Source: an archaeon
GTDB lineage: Archaea; Thermoproteota; Nitrososphaeria; Nitrososphaerales; Gagatemarchaeaceae
Length of the DNA: 64,000 nt
NCBI GenBank assembly: GCA_021819035.1
Contig: JAKASL010000001.1
Span: 496,001 to 560,000, forward strand
Direction: 5' to 3'
Shown here: one piece after another, positions 58,589-64,000 of the stretch
How the letters are laid out: the number at the start of each line of letters is the position of its first letter
How positions within the stretch are numbered: position 1 is the first letter of the stretch
Notes under the pieces: model-generated
The model's database searches: none
What the model was told of the DNA's origin: nothing
Seen by the model: only the letters and a program-made list of their open reading frames with translations
Made by a program: the position numbers and the translations under genes

Positions 58589-58919
58589 ATGCGATACCTG
58601 CCCTCGTTGCTGTGCTTCGAGGTGAAGCCCAGCTCCCTGTACGCGAAGGCCGACTATATGCGTCTCCTTGTCAACTCCTCTGTACTCAACGCCTACGCCG
58701 AAGGGATGAGCAACGTCTCCAACAAGATGGGGGCCGGGGGTGCCGAACGCGGATACCGCGCTGCTGCGCTTCAAGACAATCGACAGGTACGAGCTCCAGA
58801 ACACATCCCGGAGGGTGCATAAGATCATCCCAGGGCATGTGCGACAAATTCCCAATCGAGTACCAGCGGCCAATCCAGTACCAAAAACGGCTCTAAACGT
58901 GCCATTCGAGGCTGAATAG
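58589..58919 (+). pseudogene. Transposase-like gene broken by a one-base shift in a G-run
   Basis: From ATG 58589: RYLPSLLCFEVKPSSLYAKA, then YMRLLVNSSVLNAYAEGMSN and VSNKM. At gggggccggggg (58729-58740) the frame changes, and VPNADTALLRFKTIDRYELQ, NTSRRVHKIIPG continues to TAG 58917-58919. Removing one G joins both parts into a protein of about 109 residues. The text resembles the N-terminal region of archaeal insertion-sequence transposases, a memory-based call. No catalytic triad is visible, so only part of the gene remains. The 3' end runs through repeat copy A. Confidence 0.45.
58835..58904 (+). repeat. 70-bp structured repeat, copy A
   Basis: The copy runs from gcatgtgcgac to taaacgtgcca and contains two AGTACC-type units 17 bp apart. 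It differs from copy C at about six positions. Its ends pair (GGCATGT with ACGTGCC). It lies at the 3' end of the transposase-like pseudogene, as an insertion-sequence end would. Confidence 0.65.
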
Positions 58920-58953
58920 ACCCGGCTATTAGGCGTCCTCACGTCGGTGTGGT

Positions 58954-59388
58954 ATGGATTGGATTGACCGAACGGTTTTCGACGACCTGTCAAAGCTGCA
59001 CCAGGAGGAAGCACTGGCCAACCCCTGGAGCCGTCAGACCGCACGACTGGCCGTCCTTTATGGCCTCACACAGTCTCACCGGCAGAGCAAGAAGAAGCTC
59101 GGGGAAGCGAAGCACGCCCTTCAGAGGGAGCTCGACGAATACATCGCCAACGGGAGCCTCGGACCCCGGCGGCCTACCTGGGACCCCGATGGGAGGGAAT
59201 CGATCCCATACCACTACAGCCGCCTCCTGGCGTTGACCTTGGCCATCGAGTTCGCCTCGGGAGACTCCTCCACGGAGGTGGCCAAAGCCATCAGAGAGGA
59301 AGCAAGTGGGCTCCGTGAGTCCTACTTCCGGTGGTGCGACCACATACTCGGTGTCTGGGGTGGTTCCATTCACCTAGCGGGGTCCTGA
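58954..59388 (+). CDS. Helical hypothetical protein
   Basis: The product has 144 residues, almost entirely helical (DRTVFDDLSKLHQEEALANP, QTARLAVLYGLTQSHRQSKK, RLLALTLAIEFASGDSSTEV, AIREEASGLRESYFRWCDHI). There is no signal or zinc motif. The start at ATG 58954 is preceded by gtcggtgtggt without a clear TATA core. It has GC and codon use like the main element, unlike the decayed flanks. The family is unknown. Confidence 0.5.
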   Translation: MDWIDRTVFDDLSKLHQEEALANPWSRQTARLAVLYGLTQSHRQSKKKLGEAKHALQRELDEYIANGSLGPRRPTWDPDGRESIPYHYSRLLALTLAIEFASGDSSTEVAKAIREEASGLRESYFRWCDHILGVWGGSIHLAGS

Positions 59389-59572
59389 CTCCACAGCTCT
59401 CGCCTGGCATCCTTTGTCAAGAACTACCGAGCAAGGGTGGCTTTTTTGTACGAACCGCCAAATTCTTGAAATCGAATGGTCAGACGTTGGGCGGAGGGCA
59501 GGCTTCAAGGGCCTCTCTTCTCCCATCAGATGTGATGCGGTCGAATCCGGCCAGACCCATCAATTCTGATGG

Positions 59573-60076
59573 TCACTCATTATCTTCCTCATCAGATTTG
59601 AGCCTCGCTTCTTGTACGGACTTCGCCATTTCCCCCAATCCCAACAATGGAATGATTTTGCACCCTTTGGTCTTCTCTGGGAGAAACGCCCCTCCTAGGG
59701 CATAATGGTTAAACCGCACTTCCACATTGTAGTCAGTTGAACACTCCTCGCATGTGTAAGCGCCTCCGTACCAGCGATTTCTTTCGGGACCCATGTCTCT
59801 CTCCCTATGTTCTTCGCTCAGGTCCTCATCAGCATACGTTTCACCCAGATCTCTCAATCTGACGGTAAGGCAGTTATCACACTGTACGGGTGCCCAAACT
59901 TGCAAGCCTGAAGTGAATACGGTGAATTCTCCAACTATTGCGTTGACACTCTCGCCGTATTTGGTTTCGATGTCAAACTCCTGAACTCCATGGGTCGCGG
60001 AAATGCAGAGCACCTTCCTCGAGATTCCCATTCGGATTTCCCTGCCCTTCGTTAGACTTGGCGAACGCCGCGCCAT
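59573..60076 (-). CDS. Hypothetical protein with two CxxC zinc sites
   Basis: The product is 167 residues, or 152 from ATG 60031. CDNC at about 81-84 and CEEC at about 121-124 bracket a charged region and probably form one zinc ribbon in a beta-rich context (VWAPVQCDNCLTVRLRDLG, YGGAYTCEECSTDYNVEVRF). The acidic tail is SDEEDNE. Its start overlaps the end of the gene at 60052, giving a coupled pair of zinc-binding proteins. The family is not recognised. Confidence 0.5.
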   Translation of the reverse strand: MARRSPSLTKGREIRMGISRKVLCISATHGVQEFDIETKYGESVNAIVGEFTVFTSGLQVWAPVQCDNCLTVRLRDLGETYADEDLSEEHRERDMGPERNRWYGGAYTCEECSTDYNVEVRFNHYALGGAFLPEKTKGCKIIPLLGLGEMAKSVQEARLKSDEEDNE

Positions 60077-60357
60077 TTAGATGCGGGTCTGGTAGCTTTC
60101 CTTGACTTGATTGGGATCACCATCCTTTCAACGGCGAATTGCAATTCTCTCCTACAGGAGGCGCAAAGCCACATGTATAGCGAACTGTCCCATCTGGTAG
60201 ATGTACACACTCGGGTCTTCTTGCAAAAGTCGCACTTACGTTCCTCAACTAGCCCTGCCGTAAGTAACGGTTCGACACTCGTCACATTCGGTCGCAAGTT
60301 CTTCCAGCTTATTAGTATTCCACAAGGGAATAATGAGACCGGACCAAGATTAGTCAC
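60052..60357 (-). CDS. Small zinc-binding protein coupled to the 59573 gene
   Basis: The product has 101 residues. CDFCKKTRVC at about 42-51 and CASC at about 66-69 form a likely zinc ribbon. It is followed by a basic helical tail (LQFAVERMVIPIKSRKATRP) suited to nucleic-acid contact. It overlaps the following gene by 25 bp. The first 35 residues are hydrophobic and may be a misassigned start. Confidence 0.45.
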   Translation of the reverse strand: MTNLGPVSLFPCGILISWKNLRPNVTSVEPLLTAGLVEERKCDFCKKTRVCTSTRWDSSLYMWLCASCRRELQFAVERMVIPIKSRKATRPASKWRGVRQV

Positions 60358-60428
60358 GGAAGACGAAACGCTCCTCAGACCTGTTTTAAGCTCCCGGTCC
60401 CTCTGCGTTCGTGCAGTCCGAAACTACT

Positions 60429-60875
60429 TCAGCGGAGAATCCATCCAACCACGGTTCCTGCAATCAGTATCACCCAGAATGGCAGAGTGTCCTTGGTAGT
60501 CTGCCAGAGGGGCTGGGGCTTGTACGCTTTCGCCGTCACCCATAGGATTCCGATGAAGCCTGGGTATGCCAGAGGCGCGACTAGCAGAACTACGAGACTG
60601 AAGAGGATTGCCCCGACTGAAACGATGTACCCAGCGAAGAAGAGCATGAAGACTTCAGGGAAGTGATGAAGCGCCAGCTTGGGGCTCAACTGTTTGTCGC
60701 GAGGGAGAACCAATCCATAGGCAATCATCGAGATGATTTCCCCGAGGATGTACCAAAGGTAGACCCTGGTAACTAGGAGGTCGAGGGCGAGAATCAAGGC
60801 CACGATGAGAACAACCACCGAGAGAACCCTTCGCTCTCGTAGGGGCAACCCCTTGTACTCATCTGGCGTCGCCAA
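60429..60875 (-). CDS. Four-TM membrane protein
   Basis: The product has 148 residues with four hydrophobic segments: VLSVVVLIVALILALDLLVT, LGEIISMIAYGLVLP, FMLFFAGYIVSVGAILFSLV with VLLVAPLAYPGFIGILWV, and LPFWVILIAGTVVGWIL at the C-terminus. A charged N-terminus carries no signal-cleavage site. No family is recognised. Confidence 0.5.
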   Translation of the reverse strand: MATPDEYKGLPLRERRVLSVVVLIVALILALDLLVTRVYLWYILGEIISMIAYGLVLPRDKQLSPKLALHHFPEVFMLFFAGYIVSVGAILFSLVVLLVAPLAYPGFIGILWVTAKAYKPQPLWQTTKDTLPFWVILIAGTVVGWILR

Positions 60876-61067
60876 CGATTCCCGACGCCGAAATCCGTCT
60901 AATAAGAGTGCAGAGTGCCTGAACCTTGACGCCCCACTATTGATGGGAAAGCGGGGAGGGATGCCCGATTCGCAACCATTGTGGCAGGAACCCGTTTATC
61001 TCGATACCATTTTTTGCTGCGTAAATGCACCGGTTCCCATCGGGTCCATTCGGTTCCTCCAGCGAGA

Positions 61068-61136
61068 GCATATGCGGGAAATTTCCCTTCAAGTACCGGT
61101 CACCATCTAGTACCAGAAACCGCACTAAATGTGCAA
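61068..61136 (+). repeat. 70-bp structured repeat, copy B
   Basis: This is the most divergent copy, with ends gcatatgcggg and ctaaatgtgc. It keeps the two AGTACC units (aagtaccggt, ctagtaccag) and the outer pairing GCATAT with ATGTGC. Relative to A and C one outer G-C pair has become A-T on both sides, a compensatory change. Confidence 0.55.
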
Positions 61137-61383
61137 ATCAAGCACGAGGCAGCAGAAAGAGATCCGTCACCCTTCTCTCAGTGGTGAACAAATACCAACG
61201 GCACGGAATACATCAGAGTTGCCGACCCGACTAATTTCGCGTGCCAAGGATTCGTATCTAGCCCGATTCGTACCCTTGTCAGGGAGGCCAAGGGTCTGGG
61301 CCGGATTTATTGGGGGAAGAAGTGGTCGGGTTCCTTCCGGCTCGAACCCTTGGCCTCTAATGTTCGAACCCCCAGTCGAGGTG

Positions 61384-61453
61384 GCATGTGCGGTAAATTC
61401 CCAATCGAGTACCACCGACCAATCTAGTACCAAAAACGGCGCTAAACGTGCCA
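61384..61453 (+). repeat. 70-bp structured repeat, copy C
   Basis: The ends tggcatgtgcgg and ctaaacgtgcca make an inverted pair TGGCATGT / ACGTGCCA. It is nearly identical to copy A over 70 bp. No transposase-like frame adjoins it, so it is a solo copy. Confidence 0.65.
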
Positions 61454-62022
61454 CTACAGGACTGACGCAGGCAGAGAAGGATCAAAGCCCGTCCGTGATG
61501 TTTTTATCCTTCCACCATCGATAAGGATACTACATTGGAGACCGGAGCATCAGAAGAGCTCCGGTATCGAACCCCCCCGGGTTCGGAACCCGTCGGGCCC
61601 GAACCCGTTCCGGTGCTTCTGCAGCCGGACTAGAGCGCGACTCAGCCTGCCCGCCCAGGTGTAAACATCAGTCAAGTTTATCCGACAGATTCTCCCTCGT
61701 ATGTTTAGCCAGACCGACGTCCACGAAGCGGACTCGACACCCCGACCTCCGATTGTTGGCCAAAGCCGGGGCTAATCAGACTCTCTTCGAAGGCGACCGT
61801 CCAGAGCGCTTCTCGACCTGGGCTGCCGCCCCATGTCTGCGACCTCCTCGATCCAGCGCTCAAGCTCCTTCCCAGGCATCTCGACGAACTCCTCGCCCAT
61901 GCGCTCCTCGGCAGCACAGGCGCCGCAGGGCCTCTTGGCCGCAACGAACGTCTCCGGAAGATGGTAGACTTTCCGTGCCTGGCCGCCCCCGTCCGTTAAA
62001 TCCCCCCTCCCCCTCCGTCCCC

Positions 62023-62169
62023 ATGCCCGACGAAGACCTCGTCCCCATCCCGCGCCGCCTGCTCGAGGCCTGGCTCGAAGAGCTCACGTCGCTGCGGCGG
62101 CTTGCCTCCGGAGAACCTCAGCCAGCTGCGCCTCCAGCTGTGCGACCCTCCTCCCGAACTCCGCCCTGA
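62023..62169 (+). CDS. Small protein convergent with integrase
   Basis: The product has 48 residues from ATG 62023, with GTTAAAT about 26 bp upstream, consistent with a leaderless transcript. PDEDLVPIPRRLLEAWLEEL is an amphipathic helix of the kind found in short archaeal element proteins. The tail is Pro/Arg-rich. It overlaps the C-terminal codons of the integrase by 86 bp on the opposite strand. The promoter core is the main support. Confidence 0.4.
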   Translation: MPDEDLVPIPRRLLEAWLEELTSLRRLASGEPQPAAPPAVRPSSRTPP

Positions 62170-63175
62170 TCTTCTCCTCCGCCTCCTTGACGTCCCTGTA
62201 CTCGGTCACAGAGAGGACAGGCACCGCCTTCAGGTAGTCCTCAAGCAGCTGCGCCTCCGTGGGCCTGTAGTAGGCGCTGCTCACCCCTGTCGAGTGCCCC
62301 ATCAGCATCTCCACGTGGATGGGGCGCATCACCTGCTCGGCCTGGGTCTTGAACCACTTCCTGTACCCGTGCGCCGCCTTCCACTCGTACCTCCGCCTCC
62401 GCTCCTGCCTCAGCCCCGACTTCCCCAGTATCCTGAAGAGCTCCCTCTCTATCTCCCTGGACCCGAGCCTCTTCACCACGGACGCCGTCCCCTTCCGCCC
62501 CTGGGAGACGGCGAACTCGTCCCTGACCAGCGGCGCCCCCGGGAGCACGTCCTCCCCGTGGGCCCTGCGGTACTCGAGGTACTGCCTGCAGACCCCCCAG
62601 GCCTCGGGGGTGACGTAGGTGAAGTACTGCTCCGGCTCCCCCCTGTAGACGGTCACCTTCGCTGCGGCCACCCTCCCGTCCCTCTCCACCGGCTCCACGT
62701 CCCTGACGCACATGTAGTCCCAGGCCCCCACCCTGAAACCCCCGGAGGCCATCATCTCCACGGCCACCTTCATCCTCAGGGTGCAGAGGTTGAGCACCCT
62801 CCTGATCTCGTCCCTGGTGGGGGCCCTGTCGTCGGCCCACTTCCTGCTCTTCGGTATGGTCCTCGAGATGAAGTCCCAGTCGAGCCTGCACCTGTTCATC
62901 ACGCAGAAGAGCTTGATCGGGGTCGCCCTGGCCCTCACGGAGGAGAGCGCTATCTCCCCCTTCTCCGCCCTCCCCCTGAGGTGCCCCACGTACCCCTGGA
63001 CCAGCCCCTCGGCCTTCTCGGGGTCCCCCTTCGCGAGCCTCACGAACGCCACGTTGTCCAGCCCGCAGTGGGCGAAGAAGTACTTCATGGATAGGGCGTA
63101 GACCTTCCTGGTGGCCTCGTTCGGCATGGCAGCCAGGAACCTCCTCCAGTCGTCCGAGTCCTCGACTACGCTCAT
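62084..63175 (-). CDS. Tyrosine recombinase / archaeal integrase
   Basis: The product has 363 residues. The catalytic pattern is visible: Arg in MMASGGFRVGAWDYM at about 140-150, HGYRKWF at about 268-274 (H-x-x-R), GHSTGVSSAYYRPT at about 292-305 with the tyrosine nucleophile, and a C-terminal coiled region. An N-terminal core-binding domain precedes these. It probably integrates or excises the element. GTTATATCC at about 63199 lies 26 bp upstream of the ATG (leaderless). It lies directly next to the point where the HerA-like gene loses homology, which suggests this point is an attachment or recombination boundary. Confidence 0.9.
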   Translation of the reverse strand: MSVVEDSDDWRRFLAAMPNEATRKVYALSMKYFFAHCGLDNVAFVRLAKGDPEKAEGLVQGYVGHLRGRAEKGEIALSSVRARATPIKLFCVMNRCRLDWDFISRTIPKSRKWADDRAPTRDEIRRVLNLCTLRMKVAVEMMASGGFRVGAWDYMCVRDVEPVERDGRVAAAKVTVYRGEPEQYFTYVTPEAWGVCRQYLEYRRAHGEDVLPGAPLVRDEFAVSQGRKGTASVVKRLGSREIERELFRILGKSGLRQERRRRYEWKAAHGYRKWFKTQAEQVMRPIHVEMLMGHSTGVSSAYYRPTEAQLLEDYLKAVPVLSVTEYRDVKEAEEKIRAEFGRRVAQLEAQLAEVLRRQAAAAT

Positions 63176-63224
63176 CGAAACAGTACCCCCGGGGCGGATA
63201 TAACGGCCAAGCTTGACGCATAGG

Positions 63225-63974
63225 GGAGAAGATGTCGGAGACCATGGCTATGTGCTCGGCGGGATCTGTGTCCGGCCCCCCTTCCAGTGGGTTCAGGGAG
63301 AAGTCGTCCTTCCCGGGCGCCACCACCTTCCCCCCGACCGACCGGGCGGTCGCACCGTACTCGTTGTGCCAGTCGAGTATCATCACCGGGAGCCCCGCCT
63401 CCGCCGCCTGCTTCACGATGGCGGCTGCCGTCGTCGACTTCCCCGAGCCTGTCATCCCGAGGACGCTCACGTGCCTCCGCAGGTCGTCCAGCTGCAGCCT
63501 GATCTCGTGGTACTCCCTCCCACCTGACTTCAGCGACCCGAGGAGGAGCCCGTCCTGCCCCGACTCCGCCGCGTTGGGGATGTAGAAATCAGGAGACCTC
63601 TCCAGGTTTGCGGAGAGCGGCGACATCTCATCGAAGGTGCAGAGGGCTCCGACTGCGGTGGGGGACCCCCTCTGCGAGAGTTGCCTCACTCCGGGGAGGA
63701 GCATGGACCTCATGAACCCGGCCAGGTCCTTCCTCAGCAGCCTCTCCACGTTGGCAGTGGGGAGAGCCACGCTCAGGGCCGCCGACAGTATGCTCGCCCG
63801 CTGTTCCAGCGCCTGGCTCTGGTCCTCCTTCTTCTTGCCGTCCACCCACGTCCCGACGACAAGGTCGAACTCGAGGACAGGGGGCGCTTCGCCTTCGCCT
63901 TCGGCCTCGTCCATCAGCATGACATAGACGAAGGGGAGCCCTGCCCTCCGGAGACCCTCGAAGAGGCCCTTCAT
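63225..63974 (-). pseudogene. HerA/DUF87-like ATPase, C-terminally truncated (also partial at window end)
   Basis: The reverse strand reads from the window edge. The N-terminal part is FDLVVGTWVDGKKKEDQSQA followed by LEQRASILSAALSVALPTAN, then YHEIRLQLDDLRRHVSVLG and Walker A GMTGSGKSTTAAAIVKQA. MILDWHNEYGATA follows, then HIAMVSDIFSPM at about 63230. Beyond this the frame stays open to 62241 but only as an alternative frame of the integrase. Walker B and the C-terminal half are missing. It looks like a conjugation-type HerA gene cut at the integrase junction. The 5' end lies outside the window. Confidence 0.7.
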
Positions 63975-64000
63975 CCTCTGTTGCTGAAGCGTCGTCTTCA

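Larger units (their letters stand above)
60876..62022. other. Long non-coding region with repeats and inverted repeats
   Basis: No convincing gene lies in about 1.1 kb. It holds repeat copies B and C and a long-range inverted repeat AGGCCAAGGGT (61285-61295) with ACCCTTGGCCT (61346-61356). It also holds a GC-rich palindrome cluster at 61541-61601: ACCGGAGC/GCTCCGGT arms, then CGGGTTC-G-GAACCCG and CGGGCCCG. At about 61750-61940 the reverse strand encodes a CGAC-containing helical stretch (EEFVEMPGKELERWIEEVAD) with no usual start, perhaps a remnant. The region lies just outside the integrase, where attachment or accessory sites would be expected. Confidence 0.5.

Noticed and set aside
61321-61380. 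Possible tRNA T-arm (gctcgaaccc and gttcgaaccccc)
   Set aside because: No matching acceptor, D or anticodon arms could be built around either copy on either strand.
60937-61454. Two minus-strand ORFs over repeat copies B and C with similar peptides (FLVLD...)
   Set aside because: The similarity follows from the shared DNA repeat; the frames are not conserved in copy A and no start or domain supports them.
1-64000. CRISPR array
   Set aside because: No run of regularly spaced identical repeats of 24-37 bp was found; the repeat families seen are short, degenerate or dispersed.

Overview
This is an archaeal, high-GC window. The archaeal assignment rests on two TFB-type transcription factors (TFIIB homologues), a RadA-like recombinase fragment, class III-signal pilins with a FlaI/FlaJ-type ATPase and membrane platform, Lrp-like two-domain regulators, and many genes whose start codon lies about 25-30 bp downstream of an AT core such as GTTATA or GTTTTAA, the pattern of leaderless archaeal transcripts. 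TTG and GTG starts are common. A Thermoproteota (TACK) host is my guess and is not demonstrated. No rRNA, tRNA or CRISPR array was seen. The gene content (conjugation ATPases, antirestriction protein, tyrosine recombinase, truncated HerA-like gene, restriction-modification enzyme, decayed genes) points to a large integrative or conjugative element or accessory island.

Layout. 1-7.9 kb: DNA-transaction and regulatory genes: RadA-like fragment, ribbon-helix-helix-like proteins, a phage-type recombination-associated protein, a zinc-ribbon protein, a ParB-like protein with its own zinc ribbon, winged-helix proteins, a tandem operator-like site at 6038-6082, and a TFB lacking its zinc ribbon. 8-15.4 kb: secreted surface proteins, then a VirB2-like and a VirB6/TrbL-like membrane protein. 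15.4-23 kb: membrane proteins, a VirB4-like ATPase at 19690, and small zinc, DUF123 and PH-like proteins. 23-39.8 kb: a type IV pilus/adhesin region with five or six pilin-like genes, a FlaJ/TadC platform protein and a FlaI/TadA ATPase, interspersed with regulators, a hydrolase, a thioesterase and a large Ig-like surface protein. 34.2-35.2 kb holds decayed genes. 40.5-44.6 kb: a three-gene coupling-protein unit ending in a VirD4/HerA ATPase. 44.57-45.4 kb: a non-coding region with an array of GTCCACTTT-like motifs and inverted repeats. 45.4-48.4 kb: TFB, a small protein, an ArdC-like antirestriction metalloprotein and a zinc-ribbon protein, resembling a conjugative leading region. 48.5-54.2 kb: an overlapping operon of winged-helix regulator, six-TM protein, membrane-anchored RmuC and a UvrD-like helicase fused to a RecB-type nuclease. 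54.5-57.8 kb: a frameshifted gene and a Type IIG-like restriction-modification enzyme. 58-62 kb: low coding density, a broken transposase-like gene and three dispersed copies of a 70-bp structured repeat. 62-64 kb: a tyrosine recombinase directly abutting a HerA-like ATPase gene that loses its conserved C-terminal half there.

How it fits together. VirB2-, VirB6- and VirB4-like proteins and the split VirD4-like unit could form a DNA-transfer machine. The pili and surface proteins could mediate contact. ArdC and the element-encoded TFB could act early in a recipient. The RmuC/helicase operon and the RM enzyme look like DNA processing or defence. A separate signal is a 10-bp motif, TTTCTAYTAC, present in nine exact copies on both strands, in different reading phases and once outside genes. 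Its AT-rich codons stand out from the local codon use.
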